Part shown: positions 32,340 to 45,170 of the stretch, in pieces
Numbering within the stretch: position 1 is the stretch's first letter
How the letters are laid out: the number at the start of each line of letters is the position of its first letter
NCBI GenBank assembly: GCA_002900995.3
Contig: CM035307.1
Span: 2,170,001-2,234,000 of the forward strand
Length of the DNA stretch: 64,000 nt
Source of the DNA: Ganoderma boninense
Taxonomy: Eukaryota > Basidiomycota > Agaricomycetes > Polyporales > Polyporaceae
Direction of reading: 5' to 3'
Program-made: the position numbers and the translations under genes
The notes under the pieces: model-generated
What the model was told of the DNA's origin: nothing
Databases searched by the model: none
What the model saw: the letters and a program-made list of their open reading frames with translations, nothing else

Positions 32340-32629
32340 GTCTCCGTCTGCGCCGTCGACTTTGGCCCGCTTGGCACAAGGCTCGTCCGTTGTATCCAGC
32401 TCGCGAGAGCGTGTTTTAGGGGAAGAGAGACATGCCAGGACAGGAGAGTAAGTAGAGTGAGGGAGGACGAGAGCCAAGACCAAGTTGAAGGTGCGAGTGC
32501 CGAGGCAAAACTGGAGAGATTAGATTGCGACCGACAGATCTGCGTAAACCGCTGTTATCTAATCTCAACAGTCGTGGGCATCAAACTTGCCTCAAACTCA
32601 ACACCAATTCACCCAATCCCCACGAACGA
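32340..32629. promoter_or_regulatory. Divergent promoter between Pus7 and OMP decarboxylase
   Basis: Fewer than 300 bp separate the assigned starts. The Pus7 frame stays open through part of this, so some of it may be coding or leader. Confidence 0.4.
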
Positions 32630-33577
32630 ATGGCATCGGTGGCGAAGGAGACATACGCCCAAAGAGCGGCCAAGCACCCGAATCCAGCAGCAAAAGCCCT
32701 CCTCGAGACCATCGAGCGCAAGCGCACAAACTTGTCTGTTAGCGTCGATGTAACCAAGCAGGAGGACTTCTTCCGAATCATCGACACCGTCGGTCCATAT
32801 ATTTGCCTTGTAAAGGTGTGTGTAGGTCGTCTAAATACCCGTGATCCCGTCGAATTAATAATTTGAAGACCCACGTAGACATTATCGAGGACTTCGAGCC
32901 ATCCGTGATCGAGCGCCTCGAAGCACTCAGCCGAAAACATGACTTCCTCATCTTTGAAGACAGGAAATTTGCGGACATCGGTAGGACATATCTCTGTTCT
33001 GTGTTTACCAAATGAGGTCCTGATGAGGGTGTAGGGAACACTGTTGCACTTCAATACTCCGCAGGGGTACACAAGATCGCGAGTTGGTCGCATATCACGA
33101 ACGCACACCCCGTCCCCGGCCCGTCCATCGTCTACGGCCTCAAATCCGTTGGTCTCCCTCTTGGCAGAGGCCTTCTGCTCCTGGCGGAGATGAGTACCAA
33201 GGGAAGCCTAGCCACGGGCTCCTACACGGAGGAAGCAGTCCGTATGGCTCGTGCCAACCGCGAGTTCGTGATTGGCTTCATCGCTCAACAACGCATGGAC
33301 GGCGTCGGTCTACGAGAAGGAGAGTCATTGCCTGATGAAGACTTCCTTATCCTCACTCCAGGAGTTGGAATGGACACGAAAGGAGACAGTATGGGACAGC
33401 AATACCGGACACCCAGGGAGGTGATTATGGAATCTGGTTGCGACGTCATCATCGTTCGGGCGGGGTGTTTACGGAAAAGATAACGGTGCAAATGCGGAGG
33501 CTGTTCGCGCACAGGCGGAGAGGTACCGCTCCGAGGGTTGGAAGGCATACCAGGAGAGAGTTGGCATCCATGACTAA
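32630..33577 (+). CDS. URA3: Orotidine-5'-phosphate decarboxylase, with a one-base frameshift
   Basis: This enzyme makes UMP in pyrimidine synthesis. Exons 32630-32815, 32869-32980 and 33035-33577. The catalytic residues are present: [15 protein letters not shown] joined to THVDIIEDF, and [10 protein letters not shown] with the catalytic Lys. The phosphate-binding end is broken: after CDVIIV an extra C (around 33457) shifts the frame and an early stop follows in 33479-33481. Skipping that single base gives the expected [10 protein letters not shown] motif and a natural C-terminus ending ERVGIHD, for about 279 residues. No intron can explain it. Because this gene is normally single-copy and needed for growth without uracil, an assembly error is the simplest explanation. 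The Ura3 name follows common fungal usage. Confidence 0.92.
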
Positions 33578-33684
33578 GGCTAGCATTGTGCAGGATGGGT
33601 ATAGCAGTACAGATCGTATGTAAACAAAAATCCTACCGCTACAGACGTAAATTATAGTAAAACATGGCAATGCATATCGTTATA

Positions 33685-35409
33685 TCATGCAGTGGTTCCC
33701 TCCTTTTCCGCTTTCCTTCTATCTTCCTCCTCTTTGGCTTCCCGCTCTTCAGCCTCGACCACTTCGACATCTAGCGGGAAGGTCAAGATTGCAGCGATTC
33801 CAGTCAGTTGGTTCAACTCTGCATACGATCGGGAGGCGTCAGCAGTGCGGTAAGTTGAGGGACGCAAAGCTCTCTTACGCTGGCCAGACTCGTGCATACT
33901 GGAAAAGATCAAAACCTCTCCACCCTTCTGTTGTACCTCTTCCACTATGCTCACAAATTTCTTGCGCACCGCAGGATCACTTGACCTAGGGTCACGATGA
34001 ACACAAAGGTCATGGAAGATACGTAGCTGGACTAACCTGAACAGCTCGTCTGAGATCATAAGAGTGCCGATCGCCCCTCGATCCGAAGCGAGGGCGACGT
34101 GGTCGGGACCATACCAAGCCCGCATCTCATCTGAGGCAAGCATCTTGAAGAACCTGCACAAAGTCAAAGTTAGAACTCCACGAGCCGTATATTCATCTAT
34201 GAAACGCACTTGTCAAGCATGATGCCTTCTCGTGCGAATTTGGTTTCTTTCATCTGACTCGCGATCTTTTTCACGAATTAGCAACATGTACAACTCGATA
34301 ACACGCGAACTCACTTCAGGGCTTTTCAACGCCTCTACGAGACTGTGTACGTGAGGACTGTTGACATGCACCTTGATAAATTTGTTTCGTGCCGTCAGGA
34401 GCGCCTTATTTGATGTTCGACTAGCTTCGGCCATAATGAAATCGAAAACAGAGTCTCTTGTCCATCCAGGTGAAGCAATGACGATTGCTCGAAGGGCGGG
34501 GGAGGAATACGGAACGTGTCGGAGAAATGAGGCATATAGGCTTTGATAATAACGGGAAAATCCCTGGCGCAAGGAGTACGTCAATGACTGCAGAATGTGA
34601 GATGCAATAAAAACCACACCTTCTCATGTGCTGAGGATTGTGTGGAGATTTTGCGGGGTATTGGCACTTCAAGGCGTTGCAACACGACAGTCATGTGCTC
34701 GGACAGTAGACAGAAGATCGCAGTGCCTATCACCACAATTGCTGAGCAAGGCGCGTGGAGATGTAGGTAAAATGATAACATACCTTCGCCGCACACAATG
34801 GCGGCAACCTCCGCCCCTCGGACCTGGAACGCAACTCTCTTCCACGCGTCCAAGCGCAACGCTATCCCAACCGCCCTCATCCTTCTCTATCCGCACGTCT
34901 TTGTTGACCTCGATATCCAACGTATGGAATGCACCCAGCTTCACATGCTGGTTCTCCTCCGCCACACGGCCCGAGACCTCGACCATCGCGGATGCTGTCG
35001 GGGCGGCATTTGGTGCTCCGCTCGTTGTGCCAGACTCAGCGCCGGGAGCGGCGGAAGGGGCCCAGGTGACGCGAGTGACGGCGAGAGTGAGATGCAGACG
35101 AATGCGCTTCGAGTCGACAGAGCCAGTGGTGGAGACGTTCTGCACGCGCCGGATGCCGGCCGCGCGAACCCGATCGCCCTGCAATGGTGTTAGCGTTCTT
35201 GTGAAGATTCGCTCACGGTGGCAAACATGAGATAGACATACTGCCTGGATAAGGTTGTATAGATGCCACATGTCTTCATCGTCCTCGGGTCGGACGGTGA
35301 TGCGACCCTAGGTGAATGTGTTGATTAGCTTCATGACAATGGCGGAGCAAATCCCAGCAGTGCGACGGACCGAGCCATCCTTCTCAATTCGCTTGCCAAT
35401 CAACTTCAT
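33685..35409 (-). CDS. DOM34: Dom34/Pelota ribosome-rescue factor
   Basis: Dom34 with Hbs1 dissociates stalled ribosomes in no-go decay. The start at 35409 reads [13 protein letters not shown], and a 62-bp intron precedes [20 protein letters not shown], then [20 protein letters not shown], typical of the N-terminal Sm-like domain. Later parts: [60 protein letters not shown] sequence, and the C-terminal domain [61 protein letters not shown] and [21 protein letters not shown] short Glu/Lys-rich tail ends the protein. Catalytic loss of nuclease activity is usual in this family. Divergent from the TXNDC9-like gene, 313 bp apart. Confidence 0.95.
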
Positions 35410-35722
35410 TATGAGAGAGGGCAGAAAGCTAGTTGCAAAGCACTGCGATCGATAGGGTAGTGCAGTGATGCAAGTTGCGGCTGAGCTTCGAAGAGACTCG
35501 CAACTGGATTCTTAAGTCTGACCTGGCCGCCCGTTATATACCTCGCGAGACCCTCCTTCCTAATCCAGACATCCCCTCAGATCGAGACTAGCGCCCATCG
35601 GACCGATGAAAGCATTCTACTTGCTACTGACAGCGACAACCCTGCCTTGCATACCCCTTCCTACTCTCGTCCGCTCCACTCACAGGTCCTCCTGGCCATC
35701 TCCAAGCATATCGCGCAAGGAA

Positions 35723-36670
35723 ATGTCGGAACAAGATGCGAAAATCGCCTCCCTAGTCGCACGCTTGAACGAGCCCAGCACGAGCTCGCGGACACCCCCG
35801 ACAGAGATCGACGACGACGACATCTTCGCCGAGCTCGAGGCGGAGATCGAGAACGATTCTAGTGCGGCCTTCCGCGAGCATGGCATGGACCAGCTCAAAC
35901 GAGAGTAAGGTGCCCTCACTCTCTACCAGCAACCGGCCAGCCCGCGGTCCTGAGCTCGCTTACGCCCCGTGCGCAGAATGGAACACCTGCAAAAGATGAA
36001 GAGCGACGGGCATGGACAGTACAGAGAAGTGGCGGATGAGAAGGAGGTCATCCGGCTAAGTGCGTGAGTGAGCCCAATGCCTGCACCCACCCGCGCGGGA
36101 GGGAGCAGTAGAGCTCAAGCCGCCGTTCTGCCCTCCGTCCAGGAACGAGCCCCGCTGCGTAATCCACTTCTTCCACCACAAATTCAAGAGGTGCGAAATC
36201 ATGGACAAACATCTCCAGAAGCTTGCGCCCAAGTACTTTGGCACGCTCTTCATCCGTGTTTTCGTCGAGAACGTGCCGTGGCTGGTCGAGCGGTTAGGGA
36301 TAAAGGTCCTCCCATGCGTTCTGACCTTCATCGGCGGGACGTCCAAAGACAGGTGTGTCCTTGTGTTCCTGCCCACTTGTTCGTCGCATTAATCATCCCT
36401 TTTCGCTCTTACAGGATCATCGGTTTCGAGGACCTGGGCAACTCGGACGAGTTCGAGACGGCCACGTTGGAATGGAAACTCGTAAATAACGGTAAGCCTA
36501 TTTATCCGAGAGGTTCATCATCTCTCAAACTTAAACTCGCCCTAGGTGTCGTCCAGAAGGATGAATCATTTGGCCCGACTGTTACATACGGTGCCAGACC
36601 AGCTGTGCGGCAGCATATCCGAGGAAGACAGACTCGGGACGACGATTCTGATTTCGACCTGGACGACTGA
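35723..36670 (+). CDS. TXNDC9/Plp1-like phosducin-family protein
   Basis: TXNDC9-type proteins are thioredoxin-fold cofactors of the CCT chaperonin in tubulin and actin folding. Exons 35723-35904, 35977-36063, 36143-36352, 36415-36491 and 36546-36670 give 226 residues. An acidic helical N-terminus (EIDDDDIFAELEAEIEND) leads to the thioredoxin-like fold: NEPRCVIHFFHHKFKRCEIM, DKHLQKLAPKYFGTLFIRVF, ENVPWLVERLGIKVLPCVLT and IIGFEDLGNSDEFETATLEW. The tail RGRQTRDDDSDFDLDD matches the family's acidic end. The CxxC redox pair of true thioredoxins is absent, as expected. The Met at 35723 is preferred over one at 35606 because the latter adds no family-like sequence. Confidence 0.9.
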
Positions 36671-36822
36671 TTCTCCTCCCGCTGCCTTTGCCCCAGGATT
36701 TGCTATCATCTTGCTGCCTTGACGCGATCATATACTATCCTCATCTAATCAAGATGTCATTCCTCGAGTCCACTGCCCGAGCCTCAACCCCACTCGAATA
36801 GTTCTATCAGGTCACAAAGACC

Positions 36823-39046
36823 TTAGACCTCTCCAATATTCTTGTATCGATGAATCGCCCGTTTCCTCGCCTCATCATGATTAACCAAAGGTCGCGGATA
36901 ACCAAGCTTGTCCGCCAAACCAGGTGGTGGCTTGTGTACCTCTGTGGGTGGCCGCAGTGGCGTCAGGAACAGCCTAACGCGAAGGGTGGCTTGTGCGTAC
37001 CTGCTCCTTTAACCTTTGCCAATTCGGGTACAAAGGTGCGGATGTACTCGCCGCCGGCATCACACTGGTAAAAAAAATTCTGTGAAGGGCGTCCGAACTG
37101 AGAGAGAGAACAGTTCGCACCTTCTGGCTCTGCGTATACGGGTTGAAGATCCTGAAATACGGCGCGGGGTCCACTCCTGTGCTTGCGCTCCACTGCCATC
37201 CGCCGTTGTTGGCCGCCAAGTCCCCGTCGATCAACACCTCCATGAAATACTGCTTGGCCACACATTTCATCAGTATTCGTCCACACTGCTATCGCGACAA
37301 GTGCGACTCTCACCTTCTCGCCCAATCGCCAGTCGATCATCAGATCCTTCGTCAAGTACATGGCAGCGATCATCCGCCCACGATTGTGCATCCACCCCAT
37401 CGTATTTGCCTGCCGCATAGCCGCGTCGACGATAGGCACGCCGGTCCGTCCCTCCTTCCACGCCTGGAGGTGCTCGTCGTTCGTCTCCCACCGGACGTCC
37501 GCGTATTTCTCTTGAAACGGGCGGCCCATGGACACCCGCGGGAAGAGTGCGATGATGTGGTTGTAGAAGTCGCGCCAAGCTGCATACACCCCCGTCAGCC
37601 CCTCTCGTCGAGTCTCGCGAGTGCTAACATACCTATCTCTTGTATCCACCGCCCTACGCCAGTGTCGCGGCTCGTGTCGACTTTCGTCTTGCCGCTGGAT
37701 GCGAGGGCCTCGCGAATGCACGCGCGGGCGGAGATGATCCCTGCGGCGAGGTACGGGCTGAGACGGCTAGTTGTGTCTGAGTCTACGCGATCCCGTTGGT
37801 CCTTATATTTTCCCATGCGGCTCTGCCTTGCTGGATCCTTCGCCTCCTTCGCACCGTCACCCACAGGGTCCACGGCGCCAAGCTGGGATGCCCTTGTCGC
37901 TGTCTTCAGGAAACGACGCAATATCTAGGCACCCAGCTTCAGTCTCGCCTCCGTACACGACCAACTAGCACTAACCTCGTGTGCTACGTCCTCGCCAGCA
38001 GGCCAGCAGGAGGTAATGCGCTCGCGCTGTTCCGGGTCGAGTGCAAAGCCGTCGACCTCGTAGGGTACCTCTACATCATATAGCTTCCCGAATTGCGGAT
38101 GTTGTCGCACGGCAGGATCATTGGGAGCTGGAAACGCTGCCTCTTCAAGATGGGTTGACGTGGCTTGATCAAGCAGCGACTTCCACGAACGGAGGAAAGG
38201 CGAGTAGACCTGAGGCGAGGTGAGCACCGTGTAACCATGTACAAGTATGAACGTGGACTTGCAGTGTATCCCCGCCCCTCTTTGGTCCTCACGTCTCCCG
38301 GGAAGACGATGCATCTATCATGCATGAACGTACAGGAGACATTGCCCGCCTCGTTCGCGATCTTGCACAGAGCGATGTCCCTGCGGATTTCGTCCACTTC
38401 ATATTCCATGTTCGCGAACATATGGGATGCTTTCCATTGCTGAAGGAGGTCATGAACAAAGGCGGGGATGGTGGCGCGAGGGGTGTGCGAAACGGTATAC
38501 AACGGAATGTCCAATTCTCCTAGCTTAGACTTCGAGGGAGAACGGTTCAATACTAGTGCACGCGTGTTTGACTGGGGTTCACTCACGCGGATGACTTGAA
38601 GATTGCGCAAGACGAAGTCAATTCGTCGAGCACCGCGGTCGTGGGCGATGTAATCCTGTGGGCTGAGGACGTGCAGGGCGATGAGAGGGACACCGCTGCT
38701 TTGCGCCTGAGCAGATGCTTGGGCCATGGCCCTGTTGTCTCGAACTGGGAGACGAGGTGGTCGGATCAACGATCGGCATCATTGATATCAATTGTACATA
38801 CCCCGAAGGTCCTCCATCCTCATCCAGTACACGACGCAATTCCCCTCAGGAGGCTTCTTGACATTGTGCTGGACAGCTTCGACAAGGCGAAGCATAGGAG
38901 GAGAGGCATCCACCCTGGCCGCGTTCTCGGCTGTCGCTATTTTGTTGGGAAGGAACTTGACGTCAAGCCGTGCCTTCTTAGTCGCGTGGTCACGCGAGGA
39001 ACTTGTATGCGGTGGCGAAGATAAGCTACGGCCCCTCTTACTCATG
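36823..39046 (-). CDS. PHR1: Class I CPD DNA photolyase
   Basis: This flavoprotein uses blue light to repair cyclobutane pyrimidine dimers. The N-terminal antenna domain has [13 protein letters not shown] and [20 protein letters not shown]; then [20 protein letters not shown] and a [14 protein letters not shown] region. The FAD domain shows [108 protein letters not shown] and [20 protein letters not shown]. The last exon (ending at the TAA at 36823) reads [20 protein letters not shown]. The start is a Met before a Lys/Arg-rich stretch ([15 protein letters not shown]) that may be a nuclear or mitochondrial signal; a longer start 20 codons upstream exists. At least eight short introns. Confidence 0.93.
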
Positions 39047-39446
39047 GTGGCCAGGGTAAGTCTGAGAGTGAAATGATATGCAGGATGGTGAGGGGGGAAG
39101 AGGGACATGGGCGGCCATGTTGGCTGTCGGTGGGAGGTGGATCGTGGCTGACCTCGACGCGATCCTCCGCGCGTCCCCAACGCCATCGCCGCTAGGAATC
39201 GAGACTCACGTGATCGCGTCTGGTCATCGGCGTCGGCTGCTCTGTACCCGTGCAGTCACCTTGGCGTTGCTTCGCGCGTCCGAGCAGTGGTCACATCTGC
39301 ATGTAAGAGGTGGGATGTATACGCACTCGTATTCAAACATCAGTACAAGAGCCTAGCAGACTTTCATCCATCGGGGACTAAGTACGAACACTACCTCATG
39401 AACTGAACTCGCAAAGTACTGAACATACCGGCCTTCACACAATGAG
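39047..39446. promoter_or_regulatory. Spacer upstream of photolyase
   Basis: About 400 bp between the photolyase start and the stop of the next minus-strand gene. No gene seen. Confidence 0.4.
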
Positions 39447-42089
39447 CTACGGAAGGGCATAGTCAGCATCTTCCTCCTCTAGCGTAATGCTGAAATAGAT
39501 ACTTACCAGGGCAAGATGGCCACCGACTACAGGGCGCGCGCGGAAGCCCTCCACAGCCCCGTTGCTGGTCTCGTACCAATCACCAAGGGGTTGCGAGCTC
39601 TCCCCGTCTGCGGCGTACTTGCGTACCGAGCTAATGAACAGGTCTCGGACAGAGTCCGATGTTACCAAGGCCGCAGTCCAGATTTCCCAATCTACGATAT
39701 CGCAGATTGCCCCCGCGAGAACACACTATCAGTGATCCAGAAGCATCACACAGCATCGAAAGCAGTTGACGTACCGGACTTGGTGTAGGTGTGGCTATGA
39801 GGGAGGTGTGGAGGTGAAGATGGCTGATGAGACTTCTGCAAATGATGAGTATATGTAGGGATGACTTACCGAGTGTCGAGGGGAACGCCGAAGTCGAGCG
39901 CGTGCGTCGAGTACCACTGGGTCTCTGTAGCCAACAACATCAATGCTAGCGCAAAAACCACAAAGAGATAAGCTCCTAACGCAGGTCGAAGATAGATTGC
40001 GGGAAGACGTTCGTGCCGAGCAGCTTGTCCGCGAACAGGTTGTACGCGAGGCCCCACGATTCATCGTTGCCGTAGTTGAGAGTCAGATGAGTCTTGTCGC
40101 TGGAGAGCGCAAAGTTCTGCCACTGCTGGACATAAGACGTCGCGATGTCCGAGTAGTTCTGCGCCATGGCGGTGTCTCCAGCGATCTCCGCAATCTTGGA
40201 CATGGCCTTGATGCCAACGATACCTTTGATAGCGAGGTTGGTTTGGTTCGCGAGCTGGCCAGCAAAGTCGTCCGTCGAGAGCTGTTCCGCGGGGATGAGG
40301 GAATCCGCGATGAGATATTGGGTCCACTGGTCGAGGAGGCTGAAGTACTTCTGGATAAGGGAAGTGTCCCCGCCCTTCTGGGCGAGCGAGAGAGTCATGA
40401 TGAGCATGTTGCCAGACTCCTCGACCTGCATCGCTTCGTCCTTGCCGTCGTTGTGCCCAATCGCCTGCGGGTAATGCGCACCCATGTCATGGACGGCCCA
40501 CTTGTTCGGATATTGGCCCGTAGCCTGGTAGCGGAAAAGCGGCTCCAGCATCTGCGTGCCGAGCGCCGGGTTGGTGTATAAGAAAATGGGCCATGCTGGG
40601 AAAATGACGTCGACGGTGTTGGTATTGCCGTCGGAGGAGATCTCCTTCATGAAGGTCATGATGTCGGACGTGTTGAAGTTGCCGTCAGAATCTTTCGACA
40701 CGGTGATCTCGATGGAACCGAATGCCTGGCGCACGGAGAGCGCGACGATGTCGGCGTAATCGGAAGAGACCTTCGACGCGTCGGCCTTGACCTGCGCGTC
40801 GAACGTTTGTGCACGGCCGAGAGCATTGGCGTAGTCTTGGATGAAAGCCGAAATGGCGCTCGAGACGGTCGAGTACTCGGTCCAAAAGAGAGTGGAGCGA
40901 TCCTGACGGCCATTGTTCGCAGTGATGTACTGTATCGCAGGGTCGCGGATGTGGCCAACGACGAAAACAATGGGACTCGAGGGGGTAGAAGTAATAGTGC
41001 CGAGATCGTGAGAGAAACCAAAAACAGGCCATCTGTCGGAGACGGCGCGGAAACTCGTGTCTGCAGTGTTGGCCAGAGCACCGTTGCTGATGAACTGGGC
41101 TCGGACGACGGTATCCTGGCCAGTTTGCCACGTCGCACCAGCAGTCTGCGGAAACGCAAGAGGGTTTGAACACGTTGGCAAATGACAACAGTGCCGTCAG
41201 GTCGAAAAGTCACTTACGTTCAGGGTGGCATGGTACGCAGATCCGTCTGTGCACGTGAGAATGGTTCAGCATTTCGCATGACCTGTGATTATGAGCCAGC
41301 TTACACTGGGTGTGGTCGTTGACTTCCCCATAGATGGACTGCGACGCGAGCGAGACCTGGTGGGTGAGTACGCCATCCGTTGTGGTGGTCCAATTCGCAA
41401 CTAGGCTGTTGTCGCCGGTAACCCACTCCGCGGAGATATCAGTGTAGACCTGCACGCTGTGCGAGTTGCCATCGTTTGACTTGACAGAAACCGCAAGGTA
41501 TGACAGAGGGAGAGACTGGCGGACGAGATCGGACGGCTGTACCAACATGTGAATTTTCGAACACCATCATAAAGCGAAAGGAAAATCTACCTCGACAGGG
41601 CTGAGGAAGGTGGCTGTCAGATCCACGGGACCAGCAGTCATTGTGAAAATGCTCTGAGTGGAGGTGAACTACACAAAATTGACATTAGCGTGGTATACCA
41701 TTGCCTTTGTTGGTGTTCGGAACTCGCCTCTAGACTCTTCTGGGTAGCCTTGGATGACCCCGCCACGTTGGGGGCACCCAGCCAGGTGTAAGTTGTGCCG
41801 TCAACCTTGACATAACCTGCCCATCCAACGATCTATGCGCAGCGCATGTCAGAAACAACGGAAGCTGATCAAAGGAAATGGGGTTGCATACGGTGCCGGT
41901 CCAGAAGGTCGGCCATGCGTCGTTCAAGGCAGTCCCAGCCCCTTGGGCAAGCCAGGCGGATAGGTATGGCGTACGGACCGCGAGCGGAACGGAGGCTGGG
42001 TTGAATGGTGTAGCAGTCCACGTCACCGCAGCCACAATGGGCGCGAGCAGGAGGGACGCCCCGCTAACGAGGAGAGCTGGCATGTACAT
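39447..42089 (-). CDS. Secreted glutaminase A-like protein (GtaA/DUF1793 family)
   Basis: This resembles fungal extracellular glutaminase A, which releases ammonia from glutamine. The start gives a signal peptide (MYMPALLVSGASLLLAPIVA) followed by VTWTATPFNPASVPLAVRTP and YLSAWLAQGAGTALNDAWPT. The central exon (41181-39977 region, about 400 residues) has GSIEITVSKDSDGN, IFPAWPIFLYTNPALGTQML, PNKWAVHDMGAHYPQAIGHN, EAMQVEESGNMLIMTLSLAQ and NYGNDESWGLAYNLFADKLL. The last exons give TQWYSTHALDFGVPLDTR and a C-terminus with ISSVRKYAADGESSQPLGDW and ARPVVGGHLALVSI. At least nine exons. The reading frame looks intact. Catalytic residues are not established for me, and glutaminase activity is inferred from the family name. 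Confidence 0.87.
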
Positions 42090-43399
42090 GCTGCTGGTCT
42101 TGAGAGCGGCGGCTGGAAGGGACGACGGCTTCAAGTGATCGTCAGTCGTGAATAAATATCTCCGAAGCGGGGGCAGAGCCACCCCGATCCTTGTCGGGCT
42201 TTTTGGTAGCTCGCTACGATCAGAGTTTATCAGAGCATGATGCGGTACGTATTTGCGCAGACGCCGGGAATTCGACCTCGTGTGGAGCAGCTTCGGAGCC
42301 ACAGCGTCTGGGAAGGCCATGCTGCAGGTCAGTCAGGTGCACTGCAATGTGACCATACTACATGCAATAGAGAAGTAAGCACGATGGAAACATATCGTCA
42401 TTTCAGGAGAAAACAGCCATCTTACCCTCCGATTGCATGGATACTGAGCCGCCGCAACGCCGTTGTGACACTAGGTTCGGTCCGGACAGAAGAGAAGAGA
42501 ACTGAGGCCACGACGGGATGTCGGCAATCATGCGAATGCTTGAGCTTTCCAAGCCTTGCGGATTCGTCGGTATCATTCGTCATGGCGGTCGGCAACCAGT
42601 CTCGAGATGGAAGACTCTCCATTGTCTAGTACCGTCCGAAGTGAAACGGTTTCATCTCAGCCAGCTTAGTTCATGTTAAATTCAAGCTTCAGGTTGCCTT
42701 GAGCCTGAGGTGCATTGTTTCTAGGAGGCATAATACCTAGAACAGACTGGGAAGTCATGGCGTGGAAGCCCGCAACTTGAAGTACCCACGACATATGCGG
42801 GACTGTACATGCAGGACAATACTTACGACACTCTTCAGGGTCACGGTATACATGGTCTGAAAGCGAAGGCGGAGAATGGTTGTCAGATGGGTAAACAGCA
42901 GCAGACATGAGGAATACTTGCATGATGGGATTCGTCAACATGGAGATCCTCGGCAAGACGGTGCAGTGCATCAATAATAGACGCTCATTCCACCCGCAAG
43001 TCTGACCACGCGGCCGCGGACGGTCAGCAAGTTCCTGCACACTCACTTCGATTACTTATGTATCTCGTAACCATGATATCAGAGCCGATATTGTGCTGGG
43101 CTGCACCGATATACTTACGCTGCACAGCAACGAGTCATATCCATGTACATCCAATAAAATTCGGACACAAGCAGTGGGTAATCATACTTCAAGTTAACCG
43201 TAACCTGCAGCTGCATTGTTATTGCAGACCGGTCACAAAGCAGCGCCTGGCATTGAACAAGCATTGCACGAATCGCAGCACCTAGTCAGATTGAGCAGTA
43301 TCCTTACTTAGGAGTTGTAACGCCAGTACTTGTATACGAGAAGCTAAAGAAGAGAATTAAGCATGCGGACCCGGCGCGGAAGCTCACGATGAAGGGGCA
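42090..43399. other. Intergenic, no supported gene
   Basis: This lies between the intact glutaminase-like gene and its decayed copy. A 126-codon minus-strand frame at 42666-43046 lacks recognisable features. The intact gene's promoter is expected near 42090-42300. Confidence 0.45.
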
Positions 43400-45170
43400 C
43401 CTAGAAGAGCAAGGCGAGCACTGCTGGCAACAGGGCCCGCGCGGAAGCCCTTTCCAGTCTGATCAATGGTCTATTACTGTAATCGCCGAGAGTTCTTGCC
43501 GTGGGCCGCATGCTTGCGTACTTACAGGGCTGAGAAGCATGTCATGGACCGAAGTCGACGTGACCAGACCAGCAGTCCATATCAGCCAGTCTCCAACAGA
43601 AGAAGAAGGATGCGGCGATCAGTCGGTACGTTCCAGCACGAGCGATCGTCGGCGAAGTTCGCCAGAGTTCGCCTTAGCGGACTTGATGCATGCGTGGCTG
43701 TGAGTCGGGTGGTGTGAAGATGGGGAAGAGTGTGAGCGATCAGCAGCCTAGACGCAACAAGTGACGTGCGCACAAGCTCGTACTTACCACATACGTATCG
43801 AAGGGGACGCAAGCGCGTGATGCGTAGACCACTTGGTCTCTGACTGAAATCACATGGCGTTAGACTCGGGGCACAACCCTTGAAAAGCAGGGTATTTACG
43901 GAGATCAAAGATGGACTGCGAGTAAGTAGTAGGCGCTAGTTTCAGCGTACGCGACACCCCGCGACGCATCGTTGCTGTAGAAGAGGGTAAGGTAGGATGG
44001 GGTGCATTTTGTCGCTAGAGAACGCAAGGTTCCGCCATTGGTGGATGCAGGAAGTCTCATTGTCAGAGTAGTCTTGCACCTTCGCGTAGTCGCCAATAAT
44101 ATCTATGATCTTCAAATGATGGCCTCGATAACGACCCTGTTCTTCATGGCGAGGGTCACCTAACCCGCGAAGTCGTCTACCGCGAGCTGCGGTGCAGGGG
44201 ATCAAGTTCTGGGTCAACTAATCCGTTGAGAATGCTCAAATCTCAAATACCTCCTGATGAACGTGGTGCAGTTGGCCATAGCAGATGAAAGGGCCTTCAG
44301 GACCATGACGGTCGTCAGACACTTCAACCTGCATCACCTCGTCCAGGCCGTCGTTGTACCCGATCGCCTTGAGTATGAGGAGGCCATGCCGTGGATGGTC
44401 CGCCTGTTAGGGTACTGACTGGTCGCTCGGTACTCAAATAAGGGAACGAGGAATTGCTTGCCGACTGCGGGGTTGGTGTAGATAAAGATCGTCCACGCCG
44501 GAAACATGACTGTGACAGTGTTGACATTGCCGTCAGGAGAGACCTACCTCATAAAGTCAAGACATTGTACTTGTTGTACTCCCTGGACTAGAGCGAGACA
44601 CCAAGTAATAAAAAAGGAAGCGAGGGGTTCGTGAGATCGGAAGGTTGCCCCGTCATACAGTGTCAGGAGAGGGATTACTTACCTCATGAACCCTTGAAAG
44701 CCATACGTTGATAGGACTTAGACAGGTTGCTGTGGTGTCGATCGGGCCAGCAGTGAGGGCCAAAATACTTTGAATGGGGGTGAACTACGCGACCATATAC
44801 CGGTGAACACACCTCAACCTCCTCGTCCACGAATAGAACTCACCTCAAGGCTTTTGTGAATGATTGTGGTTGCTTTGTCTTCCACATGTAGTTTTGGCCA
44901 TCAACTTTAACGTACGTGGTCCAAGCAGCGACCTAATCAACAGAAGTCAAGATGAGCTGACGCCTACGTCAAAAATACATGCATATATATACTCCATAAT
45001 TCCAGGACGTACCCCATTGGTCGTTCGATGCAGTGCCGGAAACTTGAGGAAGCCAAACAGAAAAATAGACCGTGCGGACCGCAAGGGAAACGTGGCTGGG
45101 TTGAAAGGTATCGCGTTCCATGTCACTAGTACGGGTCCTAGCCTGGAAGAAGACCCCAGTGGCGGGAAGG
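43400..45170 (-). pseudogene. Decayed tandem copy of the glutaminase A-like gene
   Basis: Segments match the intact neighbour in the same order and strand. Examples: an N-terminal block at about 45020-45140 with SLAVRTVYFSVWL against PLAVRTPYLSAWL; a region near 44860-44935; a region near 44720-44790; NPAVGKQFLVPLFEYRATS-like sequence around 44400-44480; a block at 43930-44060 around NDASRGVAYAETS; and the C-terminal end near 43430-43640. Stops and frameshifts break every block, and about 1 kb of the centre (equivalent to 40680-41550 of the intact gene) is gone between 44570 and 44720. It is therefore not expected to make an enzyme. Confidence 0.8.

Noticed and set aside
37143..37928. Long plus-strand open frame (261 codons) opposite the photolyase
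   Set aside because: It is antisense to a strong homologous coding region; the GC-rich codon structure creates long shadow frames.
42666..43046. 126-codon minus-strand frame between the glutaminase gene and its copy
   Set aside because: No similarity to the intact gene at that position and no recognisable feature.
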